Positions 42,624-52,371 are shown, counted from the first letter of the stretch. The stretch: DNA of 64,000 bases from Martelella sp. AD-3 (GCF_001578105.1 NZ_CP014275.1:3038001-3102000); one strand, 5' to 3'. The notes: a model not told the origin generated them from the letters alone. Numbers and translations: made by a program.

Positions 42624-43514
42624 TCATCCGGCAACCGGCTCGTCCGCGACGCGAACCTTCTGCGTGACGTCCGCACCGGCCGGCGAAAGCGGCGGCACCG
42701 TTCGGCGGAATGCATCGTCGCCGCGCATTTCCGCAACCAGCGCCTTCAGCGCCGTGGCGCCGCCATGCGCATCCACGGCCTCGATCCGCCGACTGGCCCG
42801 AACGCGCAACGCATCGGTAACCGGCCCGGAATAGAGCCTTACTGTATCAGCGGGATAGGGATTTGTCATACCACCGATCATACCAGCGCCGCCGGCGGCA
42901 ACCATTTCCGGCAGGATCCGGTCATCGCCGGTGAAGATCGACAATTGCGGGAAAGCCTCGATCAGCTTCAGGCCGTCGGCAAGGTTGCCGGTGGAATCCT
43001 TGATGCCGATGATGCGTTCTCCGAACCGCTCCAGCATGACCTCAACCAGCGGCACATCGAATGTGACGCCGGAGAAATGCGGAAAATTGTAAAGCACGAT
43101 CTCGATATCCGGTGATCCGGCCCGCCTGATCATCGCCTCATAGAAGTCGGCAACTGCCTCGCTGGAGGACGGCGTGTAATAATAGGGCGGAATGACCAGC
43201 GCCGCCCGCGCGCCGACATCCGCGATCGCCGCAAGCATGCCGCCGGCCTCATCGACGGCAGAGGCAACAACGCCCGGGATATGGCGTTTCATATCCATTC
43301 CGGCTGCGGCGAGCGCGCGCAGGGCGGCCGCCTTCTGGCGGGTCGAGAAGGAAGCCCCCTCGCCCGTCGTGCCGAATTCGGAAACGAATGAACAGCCTTC
43401 GGCAAGCACGAATTCCATATGCGACTTGAGGCGCTGAACGTCGATTTCGAATTCGGGCGTCACCGGCGTGACGCACGCCCCCACAACGCCTCTGAGATCA
43501 CTGTCCGCCAGCAT
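42624..43514 (-). CDS. DapA/N-acetylneuraminate lyase-family aldolase
   Basis: A 296-residue TIM-barrel class I aldolase: FGTTGEG phosphate/carboxylate-binding motif (47-53), IPPYYYTPSS, catalytic Y142 (LYNFPHFSG) and Schiff-base K172 (GIKDSTGN). The family includes dihydrodipicolinate synthase, KDG and L-2-keto-3-deoxysugar-acid aldolases and sialate lyase. The context (rhamnosidase, sugar-acid-type TRAP system, FCD regulator) points to a 2-keto-3-deoxy sugar acid rather than lysine synthesis; this is inference. Confidence 0.87.
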   Translation of the reverse strand: MLADSDLRGVVGACVTPVTPEFEIDVQRLKSHMEFVLAEGCSFVSEFGTTGEGASFSTRQKAAALRALAAAGMDMKRHIPGVVASAVDEAGGMLAAIADVGARAALVIPPYYYTPSSSEAVADFYEAMIRRAGSPDIEIVLYNFPHFSGVTFDVPLVEVMLERFGERIIGIKDSTGNLADGLKLIEAFPQLSIFTGDDRILPEMVAAGGAGMIGGMTNPYPADTVRLYSGPVTDALRVRASRRIEAVDAHGGATALKALVAEMRGDDAFRRTVPPLSPAGADVTQKVRVADEPVAG

Positions 43515-43555
43515 GATATTCCTTTCCGCATATTGGTCAGATGCTTTATCCTACA

Positions 43556-43570
43556 ACTGATACAATCAGT
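43556..43570. promoter_or_regulatory. candidate GntR/FCD operator in the aldolase-TRAP divergent region
   Basis: ACTGAT-aca-ATCAGT is a perfect 15-bp inverted repeat, 42 bp upstream of the aldolase start and about 100 bp upstream of the TRAP binding-protein start; a further half site ATCAGT follows at 43577. FCD regulators bind short dyads of this size between divergent genes. Confidence 0.5.
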
Positions 43571-43670
43571 ATTTACATCAGTGATCGAAACCCGTAAAGT
43601 CCATTTTGCCCGCCGGGACATTTTGCTACATGAGGAGCCCGGCTGACCTGACGTTTAGGGAGGAATGATT

Positions 43671-44660
43671 TTGAAGAAGTCACTTATCGCCAAGGCTCTG
43701 CTGTGCTCCGTATTCATCGCGACGCCCGCTCTGGCCCAGGATCCGATCGAACTGAAGATGACCGTGCCGAGCGTGCCGACCGACCTGCACACCAAGGCGC
43801 TGCACGTCTTCGCTGAAGAAATCGAAAAGGAAATGCCCGGCACGTTCGACGTGCAAATCTATGATTCGGGCTCTCTGTTCGGCCAGGGCGCCGATCTCGA
43901 CGCTCTGCAGCGCGGCAACGCGGAAATGACCTATGTGTCGTACCAGCTGATTGCCGACGCGCTGCCGCAATACGGCCTTCTGACAGCCGGCTACCTGTTC
44001 CAGAGCCCGGAACACTACCGCGCCTTCCTGGCAAGCGATATCGGAACGGAGTTCAAGCAGACTGTCTCCGACGAGATGGACATCAAGCTTCTCGACGCCT
44101 GCTATCTCGGCACGCGCCAGCTGAACCTGCGCGATGAGATGGACATCCAGACGCCGGACGATCTTGCCGGCGTGAAGCTGCGCATGCCGAGCTCGGATGC
44201 ATGGCTGTTCCTCGGCCAGGCGCTCGGCGCCAACCCGACGCCGCTGCCCTTCGGCGAGGTCTATCTCGGCTTGCAGACCGGCACGATCGATGCCCAGGAC
44301 AACCCGCTGCCGACCGTCGAGGCGGCGAAGTTCTACGAAGTCACCGACCAGATCACGCTCACCTCGCATCTTGTCGATGCGATCAACTTCTCCGTCTCCA
44401 ACATCTTCTGGGATGAACTGGATGACGCGCAGAAGGAAGCCGTCACCAAGGCCGCCAAGGCGGCCTGCGACTGGAACAATGCCGAGCGCGTGAAGGTGGA
44501 ACAGGACCTCGTTGCCTTCTTCGAAGGCGAAGGCCTCGTGGTCACGACGCCGGATGTCGACGCGTTCCGCGCCCATGTCCAGGAGGCCTACATGAATTCG
44601 CCGCGCGCGGCCGACTGGCCCGAAGGCTGGATCGAACAGATCAACCAGCTGGCCGAGTGA
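43671..44660 (+). CDS. dctP: TRAP transporter solute-binding protein (second system)
   Basis: A 329-residue periplasmic protein: signal MKKSLIAKALLCSVFIATPALA, then QDPIELKMTVPSVPTDLHTKALHVFAEEIEKEMPG. DctP/SiaP features include YDSGSLFGQGADLDALQRGNAEMTYVSY, GVKLRMPSSDAWLFLGQALGANPTPLPFGEVYLGLQTGTIDAQDNPLPTV; the Arg in KLRMP is the conserved carboxylate-binding residue. Start choice: a TTG at 43671 lies seven bases after AGGGAGGA, while an ATG at 43665 directly abuts that site, which is too close; both are in frame and differ by two residues. First of dctPQM, divergent from the aldolase. Confidence 0.9.
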   Translation: MKKSLIAKALLCSVFIATPALAQDPIELKMTVPSVPTDLHTKALHVFAEEIEKEMPGTFDVQIYDSGSLFGQGADLDALQRGNAEMTYVSYQLIADALPQYGLLTAGYLFQSPEHYRAFLASDIGTEFKQTVSDEMDIKLLDACYLGTRQLNLRDEMDIQTPDDLAGVKLRMPSSDAWLFLGQALGANPTPLPFGEVYLGLQTGTIDAQDNPLPTVEAAKFYEVTDQITLTSHLVDAINFSVSNIFWDELDDAQKEAVTKAAKAACDWNNAERVKVEQDLVAFFEGEGLVVTTPDVDAFRAHVQEAYMNSPRAADWPEGWIEQINQLAE

Positions 44661-44666
44661 TCCGCC

Positions 44667-45173
44667 ATGGCGGCCCGAGACAAAGCCCATGCCCTGCGAA
44701 AGTGGGGCATTTTTCTAAAAGGCGTCGCGGACACGATCGGCGCCCTGTTCTTTCTTTCGGCCTTTGTCGGCTTCATCATCCAGATCTTCTACCGCTACGT
44801 GATGAACCGGCCGCTTCTGTGGACCGAGGAATTCACCATGATCGCCTTCGTCTGGGCGGTCTTCTGGGCGGCGGCGTTTTGCGTGCCGATCCGCGAGCAC
44901 GTCTCCTTCGACGTTGTCTATGACATCGTCCCGGAGCGCACGCGGCGGCTTTTCACCATGTTTTCCATGGTCATGCTCATCGCCGCCTTCGCCCTGCTGA
45001 TCCCCTATACCTGGGACTATCTCGATTTTCTGACACGCAAGAAGAGCTCGGTTCTCCGCATTCCGATGAACCTGGTCTATGGCTGCTACCTGCTGTTCCT
45101 GTTCGGTTTTACCGTGCAGGCAATCTGGCGGCTCATGCGTCTTTTCGGGCCCAGATGGACCGAAGAGATCTGA
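44667..45173 (+). CDS. dctQ: TRAP transporter small permease subunit (second system)
   Basis: A 168-residue four-helix membrane protein with the DctQ pattern FYRYVMNRPLLWTEEFTMIAFVWAVFWAAAFCVPIREHVSFDVVYDIV. It sits 6 bp after the binding protein and 15 bp before the large permease, so the three are one operon. It assembles with DctM in the inner membrane. Confidence 0.9.
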   Translation: MAARDKAHALRKWGIFLKGVADTIGALFFLSAFVGFIIQIFYRYVMNRPLLWTEEFTMIAFVWAVFWAAAFCVPIREHVSFDVVYDIVPERTRRLFTMFSMVMLIAAFALLIPYTWDYLDFLTRKKSSVLRIPMNLVYGCYLLFLFGFTVQAIWRLMRLFGPRWTEEI

Positions 45174-45188
45174 CGGGGGACTTTTGAC

Positions 45189-46493
45189 ATGGCATTTCTT
45201 TCCGAGCATGCGCTGATCGTCATGCTGGTCATCATGGTGACGATCACCATCACCGGGCTGCCCTTCGGCATTTCGATGATCGTCGCCAGCATCTTCTACC
45301 TGTTTCTGGCCGGCCGCGATGTCGGGCTTGCCGCCGAGAACGTGCTGAATGGCGTGTTCGGCAATTTCGTCGCGCTTGCCGTGCCCCTCTTCATTTTCGC
45401 GGCCAATGTGATGAACGAGGGCAAGATTTCCGACAGGCTGCTGGACTTCGCGCTCGCCGTCGTCGGCCGGCTTCCCGGCGGCCTGGCCCAGGTCAACATC
45501 TTCACCAGCCTGATCTTTTCCGGCATGAGCGGATCGGCGATCTCGGACGCCGCCGGCGTCGGCAAGATCATCACCGAGATGATGATGAAGGAGGGCCGAT
45601 ACCCGCGCGGATTCGCCGGCGCGCTGACGGCCGCCTCCGCGGTCGTCGGGCCGATCTTCCCGCCGTCGATCCCGATGGTGTTCTATGCGCTGATCTCATC
45701 GACGTCGGTCGGCGTACTCTTCCTCGGCGGCGTCGTGCCGGCGATCCTGATGTGCACCGTCATGGCGGTTGCCGTCGGCATCATGGCCAAGGTCCGCGGT
45801 TTTCCGATCGAACAGGCCGTGCCGTTCCGCGCCCTGCCGCTGATCATCATCCGCGCCTTCCCGGCGCTCTTGATGCCGATCATCCTGCTCGGCGGCATCT
45901 ATTCGGGCATCTTCACCCCGACCGAGGCAGCCGCCGTTTCTGCGCTTTATGCCCTGCTGCTCGCCGTCTTCGCCTACAGGGTGCTTGGCCTGCGCTCCTT
46001 CTGGAACGTGGTGGTCGCCAGCATGAAGACCACGGCGGTCGTCACCATGGTGCTCTGCGGCGCCTTCATCTTCAATTACGTGATCACCGTCGAGCGGGTG
46101 CCCCAGGCGGTCTTCCACCTGTTCGAGAGCTTCCAGCTGGAGACCTGGCAGTTTCTGATCCTGCTCAACATCCTCTACCTGCTGCTCGGCTGCATTCTCG
46201 ATGTATCGACGATCATGCTGGTGGTGACGCCGCTCTTCATCCCGACGGCGGCAGCGCTCGGCATCGATCTCAACCATCTGGGTATCGTGCTGGTCTTCAA
46301 CATGATGATCGGGCTGATCACCCCGCCCTACGGGATATTGCTGTTCATCATCAAGGCACTGAACGGGATACCCTTGTCGGAGATGATCCGGGAGACCTGG
46401 TTCTTCATGGCGATCCTGATCACCATGCTGCTCGCGCTCACCTTCATCCCGAGCCTCAGCCTTTGGCTGCCGCGCGCCGCCGGCATGCTCTGA
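45189..46493 (+). CDS. dctM: TRAP transporter large permease subunit (second system)
   Basis: A 434-residue, 12-13-helix permease: GNFVALAVPLFIFAANVMNEG, SGMSGSAISDAAGVGKIITEMMMKEGY-like block, FPPSIPMVFYALISSTSVG, FTPTEAAAVSALYALL, and LITPPYGILLFIIKAL. The pattern is that of SiaQM/DctM-type Na+ symport subunits. It is the last gene of the operon; the mosaic repeat at 46558-46657 lies after its stop. Confidence 0.93.
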   Translation: MAFLSEHALIVMLVIMVTITITGLPFGISMIVASIFYLFLAGRDVGLAAENVLNGVFGNFVALAVPLFIFAANVMNEGKISDRLLDFALAVVGRLPGGLAQVNIFTSLIFSGMSGSAISDAAGVGKIITEMMMKEGRYPRGFAGALTAASAVVGPIFPPSIPMVFYALISSTSVGVLFLGGVVPAILMCTVMAVAVGIMAKVRGFPIEQAVPFRALPLIIIRAFPALLMPIILLGGIYSGIFTPTEAAAVSALYALLLAVFAYRVLGLRSFWNVVVASMKTTAVVTMVLCGAFIFNYVITVERVPQAVFHLFESFQLETWQFLILLNILYLLLGCILDVSTIMLVVTPLFIPTAAALGIDLNHLGIVLVFNMMIGLITPPYGILLFIIKALNGIPLSEMIRETWFFMAILITMLLALTFIPSLSLWLPRAAGML

Positions 46494-46557
46494 GGGCATC
46501 GGGCAGCCCGCATGGCGAAAACGGCCGGTCCCGCGTCCCGGGAACCGGCACGTGCAT

Positions 46558-46657
46558 TTAGAGCGCCGTGCGTCCATTCGGACGCACAAAGGACGCTCTA
46601 ACCTATTGAATCTACGCATCGGCCCGAAAATCGATCCCGATTTTCGGGCCGATGCGC
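46558..46657. repeat. mosaic intergenic repeat, copy B (module M1, inverted)
   Basis: An inverted copy of module M1 lying between two converging genes. Its end forms a perfect 18-bp stem: GCATCGGCCCGAAAATCG (46616-46633), loop ATCC, and the complementary arm at 46638-46655. TGCGTCCATTCGGACGCA at the other end is a second palindrome. It probably acts as a bidirectional transcript end for dctM and the VOC gene. Compare copies at 32977 and 61454. Confidence 0.8.
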
Positions 46658-46667
46658 TCGGGAAAGC

Positions 46668-47096
46668 TCAGCGCTCGACGAGCTCGATCAGGATGCCGTC
46701 GGGATCGCGGCAGAAGGCGACCTTGCTGATGATGTCGCGGTTATAGGCCTGGCGCGGGGCTTCCACCATTTCCACGCCGGCCGCTTCCAGCCTTGCGTAA
46801 AGCGCCTCGAGATCGTCGAAACGAAAGGTCAGGTGGCGAAGGCCGGCGCGGCCGGCGGCGACATCCTCGGCCTTGAGCGCGCCGGTTGCAGGCCCCATGA
46901 TCTCCAGCATGCCGTTGCCGGCATCCAGAAAGCAGAGCTGATGGCCCGCCCGCTGCCGGTCGATCGGCGCGCCATCGGAGCGCTCGTCGCCGGAGCGACG
47001 GACGACCAGTTTCAGGCCGAGCAGATCGACGTAGAAATTCAGGCTCTTGTCGATGTTGCTGACGGTCATGCCGACATGCTCGAAACCCTTCAGCAT
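46668..47096 (-). CDS. VOC-family (glyoxalase/bleomycin-resistance fold) protein
   Basis: A 142-residue two-module VOC protein. Metal-ligand positions are kept: H7 (GFEHVGMTV), E in GMLEIMGP, H in GLRHLTFRF and the terminal E in ILIELVE, as in glyoxalase I and methylmalonyl-CoA epimerase. The substrate is unknown; genes of this type often accompany sugar or sugar-acid catabolic dehydrogenases. Last gene of the minus-strand operon, 16 bp after the GntR gene. Confidence 0.85.
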   Translation of the reverse strand: MLKGFEHVGMTVSNIDKSLNFYVDLLGLKLVVRRSGDERSDGAPIDRQRAGHQLCFLDAGNGMLEIMGPATGALKAEDVAAGRAGLRHLTFRFDDLEALYARLEAAGVEMVEAPRQAYNRDIISKVAFCRDPDGILIELVER

Positions 47097-47112
47097 GGGC
47101 GCTCACACCTCC

Positions 47113-47895
47113 TCATTCTTCCGCTTCGCCGGATGAGAAGCGGCCAAGCTCATCGGCCCGCAGGAGCTCATCCGTGACATTGTTGATATGACGTTCCATG
47201 GCGTGGCGCGCGGCCTCGCCGTTGCGCATCTTCAGGCCGGCCACGATGGCGTAGTGATCGCCGATCCACAAGGCGCGAACCTTCGGCGCATGGATGTGAC
47301 GATGCACGCGGCTCCACATGCGCGATGTGTCCCGCTGGTCCCAGAGCGCCTGGATCATCGACAGGATGATCGCGTTGCCGGTCATGTTGGCGATGGTCAG
47401 GTGAAATTCACGGTCGCCTTTCTCGTTGAGGAACACCTCGTCGGTCTCAAGCTGCATGCGCTCGATGCATTCTTCTAGTTCCATGATGTCGTAGCGCGTG
47501 GCCCGTTCGGCCGCGAGAGCCGCCGCACTCGACTCCAGCGCCAGCCGTGCCTCCAGAAGCTCGAAAGGACCCGGTCCGATATCGGTGTTGAGCGCGTCGA
47601 AGGACAGTGCGTTGACATGGGCCGGCAGCACGACGATGCCGGCGCGGCCGCGAACCTCGACAATGCCGCGCATTTCAAGCGCGATGACGGCCTCGCGCAC
47701 GACCGTGCGGCTGACCTCCAGCTGTTCGGCAAGCTCGCGTTCGGATGGCAGGTGCCAGCCGGGGCGGCCCTGATTCTCCTCGATCATCCGCGCGATCCGT
47801 CGCGCGACGACCTGATAGAGCCGCTTGGCGGCGAGCAGGCGCACCTTGCGGCCGCCGCCCGTGCCTTCTTCTTCGCCCTCTCGGTTCTCCGCCAC
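47113..47895 (-). CDS. GntR-family regulator, FadR/FCD subgroup
   Basis: A 260-residue regulator: winged helix about 25-95 (LYQVVARRIARMIEEN, WHLPSERELAEQLEVSRTVVREAVIALEMRGIVEVRGRAGIVV) and an FCD domain about 105-245 (LLEARLALESSAAALAAERAT, DREFHLTIANMTGN, ALWIGDHYAIVAGLKMRNGEAARHAMERHI) with the His/Asp metal ligands. It lies inside the dehydrogenase operon, so it probably controls it; a candidate site is at 50091-50103. Confidence 0.88.
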   Translation of the reverse strand: MAENREGEEEGTGGGRKVRLLAAKRLYQVVARRIARMIEENQGRPGWHLPSERELAEQLEVSRTVVREAVIALEMRGIVEVRGRAGIVVLPAHVNALSFDALNTDIGPGPFELLEARLALESSAAALAAERATRYDIMELEECIERMQLETDEVFLNEKGDREFHLTIANMTGNAIILSMIQALWDQRDTSRMWSRVHRHIHAPKVRALWIGDHYAIVAGLKMRNGEAARHAMERHINNVTDELLRADELGRFSSGEAEE

Positions 47896-47902
47896 GGCCG
47901 GA

Positions 47903-48976
47903 CTATCCCAATTCAGGCAGCCACGACCGGTAGAGCGGATGGTCTGCCGTGATCGGCATCGGCGCAGGAAGGCCGCTCCGGTCGGAATGGTAGGCCGCCG
48001 TCACCAGTTCCAGAGAATTGCGCGCGTCCTGAAGCGTTACCGGCGGCGCGCCGCCTTCCGCAAGCGCATGATAGAACAATTCGAACTGGCGGGTGTAGCC
48101 GTCCTCGGTTTTCGGCATTTCGGCGAATGCCGCCTCCACCAGCTTCTGGTGCGCCTCGTCCTTCGCGATGAAGCGCCAGGGATCGCGACCCATCGTATAG
48201 GGTTCGTGGATACTCTCCGCCGTCACATTCTCGAAGCAGAAGCGCAGGCGCGAAATCTCCTCATGCGAGTTGAGCGTCATCGAAAGCGCCGCGAGCGAAC
48301 CGTTCTTCATCCTGACGGCGAGCGCCATCGTATCCTCGGTCTCGATCTCATTGTTGAGCGTCGCGCCATAGGCAAAGACCTCGTCGCAGGGTCCGTGGAT
48401 GTAATTCAGCATGTCATGGGCATGGATGGCATGGCCGACGAGGCCGCCTCCAAGCTCGGTCTTCCACTTGCCGCGCCAGTCGACGGCAAAATAGTCCGGC
48501 GCGCGCCACCAATGGGTCTCGATCGTGGTCATGAAGGCGCGTCCGGTCAGGCCAAGCTCCACCAGCCGCTTCAGTTTCTGCAGGCCCATGCCATAGCGAT
48601 ACTGGAAGATCGGCATGATCGTGCGGCCGGTCGCTTTCGCGATCTCGGCCATCGCGTCGACATCGGCAACCGAACCGAACAGCGGCTTTTCGCAGATGAC
48701 GTGCTTGCCCGCCTCGAGCGCCCGGCGGGCGAGATCGAAATGACTGTGCGGCGGGGTGCAGATGTCGATGATATCGATGTCGTCGCGCGAAAACAGGGTT
48801 TCGGCGTTCTGGACATATTCGGGAATGCCGTATTTCTCGCAGAGGCCGCGGCCGCGATCCTCGTCGAGCGAGCAGAGCACCGGCACCTCGAACAGGTCCG
48901 CATTCCATCCGAAACCTGTGAGATGGCGCTCGGCAATGCCCGCGCCGATCACGGCGACACGAAATTTCCTTGTCAT
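47903..48976 (-). CDS. Gfo/Idh/MocA-family oxidoreductase
   Basis: A 357-residue NAD(P)-dependent dehydrogenase: N-terminal Rossmann motif VAVIGAGIAERHL, DIIDICTPPHSHFDLARRALEAGKHVICEKPLFG with the conserved EKP lysine, and a C-terminal alpha/beta dimer domain (WWRAPDYFAVDWRGKWKTELGGGLVGHAIHAHDMLNYIHG with the catalytic Asp/His pair region). Members oxidise or reduce inositols, sugars and sugar acids; the exact substrate is open. It starts 24 bp after a second family member and ends 7 bp before the GntR gene. Confidence 0.88.
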   Translation of the reverse strand: MTRKFRVAVIGAGIAERHLTGFGWNADLFEVPVLCSLDEDRGRGLCEKYGIPEYVQNAETLFSRDDIDIIDICTPPHSHFDLARRALEAGKHVICEKPLFGSVADVDAMAEIAKATGRTIMPIFQYRYGMGLQKLKRLVELGLTGRAFMTTIETHWWRAPDYFAVDWRGKWKTELGGGLVGHAIHAHDMLNYIHGPCDEVFAYGATLNNEIETEDTMALAVRMKNGSLAALSMTLNSHEEISRLRFCFENVTAESIHEPYTMGRDPWRFIAKDEAHQKLVEAAFAEMPKTEDGYTRQFELFYHALAEGGAPPVTLQDARNSLELVTAAYHSDRSGLPAPMPITADHPLYRSWLPELG

Positions 48977-49000
48977 GGCAGTCGTCTCTCCTGAACCCGT

Positions 49001-50011
<1,011 letters not shown>

Positions 50012-50090
50012 GCAGTCTCTCCTCCGTATTGCAGGGAAAGCCGCGCGAACGCCTGGAACAGGGATCGTCCGAAGCGCGGCGCGCCTCCAT

Positions 50091-50128
50091 CTGGACAGAC
50101 CAGACAAGAAAGCCGTCTGTCTGTCAAG
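50091..50128. promoter_or_regulatory. candidate promoter/operator of the Gfo/Idh operon
   Basis: CTGG-acaga-CCAG (50091-50103) is close to the TGGTNNNACCA dyad used by FadR-type GntR regulators. On the minus strand TTGACA (50122-50127) lies beside it as a possible -35. The remaining gap to 50298 holds no gene. Weak, by-eye evidence. Confidence 0.3.
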
Positions 50129-50298
50129 ACGCACGCAGAAAAAGAGGCGCAATGGACTTCACCCTTTTTTCAAAGCCTTTCCGGTTCAGGAACGCGCGGG
50201 AGATAATGACCACCGGGCGAGCGCAAGATATTGGTCCGACCACAAGCCGGCCGCGGCGCACCATCGCCGGCAAGCCGTCCCTCCGACAATCGGTGGCG

Positions 50299-51750
50299 TC
50301 AGGACGCGTCGGACGGACCTGCCTCGCCGATTGACGCCGGCTCCCCGCCGACATCGATTGCGAAGCCGTCGATGGGAAAGCCGTACAGCGTAAACTGCGA
50401 AAGGCCCAGCGCCGCGCGCAGGGTGGCGTTGACAAGATGGCACTGCAGGAGAGCGACGTCGAGATCGCGCTCGCTGTCGCTGCGCGCGATAAGCGCGTCA
50501 TAATAATCTTCTTCCGCATTCAGGAGATCGGTCAGATTGCGGGTTCCCAGATCGAAATACTGGCTTCTGTAAAGCGTTCTGGTTTCGTCAAGAAGCCGGG
50601 TCTGCGTCCCGGAGGACGCAATCAGTTCGCGCGCATTGGCCATCTCGGTCCCGGCATCGAGCGCTTCCAGCGTCGCCTTTCTGCGCATCGTGTCGAGACT
50701 GGCCTCGGCGGCCGCCACGGCCTCTTCTGCGGCCTGACGAGCCGCCTCGATGGCGCCGCCCTGAAACAGTGTCGGCAGGACATTGAAGTTCACCCCGACG
50801 CGAAACCCTTCATCATAGAGCGGCTGGCGACCGTAGGCCTCGGCGGCAATTCCGGGCAGGCGCGCCTTCCGGGCATCCTCATAGTCAAGCGTTGCCTGCG
50901 CGACCTTCAGGTTCGCCAGCGCTATGTCGGGCAGGCTGCCAGCAATCGTCGTCGACGGCGTGCAGGTCCCGAGCGCGTCCAGCAGTTCGGACTTCAGGCT
51001 CACCGCGGCAGGCCCGGCATATTCACGAAGCTGGTTGGCCGCCCTGTCGCGCTCCGACTTCATCTCGAGAAGGTCGTGGCGGGCCTGCTCGACGCTGTTG
51101 GCCGCCGCCAGCACGTCCGACTGGGTGGTCGCGCCTGCCGTCGCGCGCTGCCCGATGAGATCGTTCAACGCGCTCAGGCGCTTCACCCTTTCCTCGCCGA
51201 TAGCGACATTGTCGCGGTAGCGGCTGAATTCGGCATAGGCTTCAAGAACATCCATCAGGACGGCGTCAGCGTCGCTCTGAAACTGCAGAACGGCCTCCTG
51301 CGCCGCGATATCGGCGCGTGCGACCTTGCGGTCGGTCCTGCCAAAATCGAACAGCATCTGGTTTGCCGACAGGACAAAGGACGGACCGTCGGCATCGCCA
51401 ACGCCGCCCGTGACGCCGCCGCTGACCATCGGCAAATAACCGCCCTTGGCCACCTTGATATTGCCCGTCGCCTCGCGGATGGTCGCCGCGCGTTCCAGCA
51501 TCTGCGGGCTTTGGTAGAGCGCAACCCTTACCAGCCCGTCAAGGCTCTGACCCGCAGCGGCTATATCCGCAGGCTGCTCCACCTCCGGCCGCTCCTCCCG
51601 GATCGCGCCGGTTCTGTCTTCAAACGAGACCGATGGCCGTCCGCTTCCGGCTGTCGAGCAGCCTGCAAGGGCGGTCGACAGACCCAGAAGAAGCGCGAAC
51701 GACAACATCTGTGCGGCGGTCGCCGCACAGTGCCTATTCCGATTTTTCAC
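50299..51750 (-). CDS. TolC-family outer-membrane channel of the type I secretion system
   Basis: A 483-residue lipoprotein-type TolC homologue. The signal ends in LSTALAGC (lipid-modified Cys near 30), then come two long alpha-helical/coiled repeats typical of the outer-membrane efflux family (for example LDGLVRVALYQSPQMLERAATIREATGNIKVAKGGYLP and ARKARLPGIAAEAYG). A TLYRSQYFDLGTRNLTDLLNAEEDYYDALIA block marks the second repeat. GTG start, weak ribosome site. It completes the exporter encoded upstream (ABC ATPase, HlyD) and gives the adhesin its way across the outer membrane. Last gene of the operon. Confidence 0.9.
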   Translation of the reverse strand: MKNRNRHCAATAAQMLSFALLLGLSTALAGCSTAGSGRPSVSFEDRTGAIREERPEVEQPADIAAAGQSLDGLVRVALYQSPQMLERAATIREATGNIKVAKGGYLPMVSGGVTGGVGDADGPSFVLSANQMLFDFGRTDRKVARADIAAQEAVLQFQSDADAVLMDVLEAYAEFSRYRDNVAIGEERVKRLSALNDLIGQRATAGATTQSDVLAAANSVEQARHDLLEMKSERDRAANQLREYAGPAAVSLKSELLDALGTCTPSTTIAGSLPDIALANLKVAQATLDYEDARKARLPGIAAEAYGRQPLYDEGFRVGVNFNVLPTLFQGGAIEAARQAAEEAVAAAEASLDTMRRKATLEALDAGTEMANARELIASSGTQTRLLDETRTLYRSQYFDLGTRNLTDLLNAEEDYYDALIARSDSERDLDVALLQCHLVNATLRAALGLSQFTLYGFPIDGFAIDVGGEPASIGEAGPSDAS

Positions 51751-51867
51751 TGCATTTCCACATCATGATGCGCTGAGGCGTTCCTCAAGGCATATGTCTC
51801 ACATCTGCGATTTTGCCCCCGAGCGGAACACAGGCACAGATTGCTGCGGGAAAGCGACGAATCATTA

Positions 51868-51883
51868 CCTATGGTAACATAGG
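51868..51883. promoter_or_regulatory. dyad between the BamE-like and TolC-like genes
   Basis: CCTATG-gtaa-CATAGG is a perfect 6+4+6 inverted repeat, 22 bp after the BamE-like stop and 118 bp before the TolC-like start. It may be an RNA hairpin or an operator for a secondary promoter of the TolC gene. Confidence 0.3.
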
Positions 51884-51905
51884 CGGAAAAATACAACCCT
51901 ACAAC

Positions 51906-52316
51906 TCAGTTGCGGCTGACCATCAGTTCGCGGCATTGCGGCCTGCGCCAGACGGTCTCGTCAACCTGCTGTGCATTGCCGAACAGAACCTTGTACTGGC
52001 AGACGAGTTCGCCATCGTCAGCCGTCACGAATTTGAGGTTGTAATCCCAGGTCGCCTTGTTGCCGCGACGCGTTACCTTGATCGGTTCGCCCAGAAGCGC
52101 GGCGACCTTGTCCTGGCCGACGCCGATCTCCACCTGGCGGACGAGATCGACGGTTACCGGCTTGCCGTTCCGCACGAAATAGGCGTCAAGCTCCGTCAGA
52201 GACGGCGCCACGCTTTCGAACCGCATCTTCGGATTGTGCACGTCCAGCATTCCGGCGAACGCGGCGCCCGAGGTGATGAGGCCGGCCAGCGCCGCGGTGG
52301 AAATCGTCTTCAGCAT
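51906..52316 (-). CDS. small periplasmic BamE/SmpA-like protein in the secretion operon
   Basis: A 136-residue exported protein: signal MLKTISTAALAGLITSGAAFA, then a domain with RQVEIGVGQDKVAALLGEPIKVTRRGNKATWDYNLKFVT, the alpha-alpha-beta pattern of the BamE/OmlA fold (start G-x-x-x-x-x-V-x-x-L-L-G-x-P, then W-x-Y). There is no lipobox, so it is soluble. Two Cys (CQYKVLF; RRPQCREL) could form a disulfide. A gene of this kind between HlyD and TolC is not part of the textbook exporter; a role in assembling the outer-membrane channel or adhesin is a guess. AAGGAGACTG precedes the ATG. Confidence 0.75.
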   Translation of the reverse strand: MLKTISTAALAGLITSGAAFAGMLDVHNPKMRFESVAPSLTELDAYFVRNGKPVTVDLVRQVEIGVGQDKVAALLGEPIKVTRRGNKATWDYNLKFVTADDGELVCQYKVLFGNAQQVDETVWRRPQCRELMVSRN

Positions 52317-52371
52317 TTCAGTCTCCTTTTGGGTTTTGGATTGATGTCGAGGCCTTCCCGCAGGCGGGTGG

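Noticed and set aside
42624..43514. Dihydrodipicolinate synthase for lysine synthesis
   Set aside because: Catalytic residues are family-wide; the neighbours are sugar catabolism and TRAP genes, so a keto-deoxy sugar acid aldolase is more likely.
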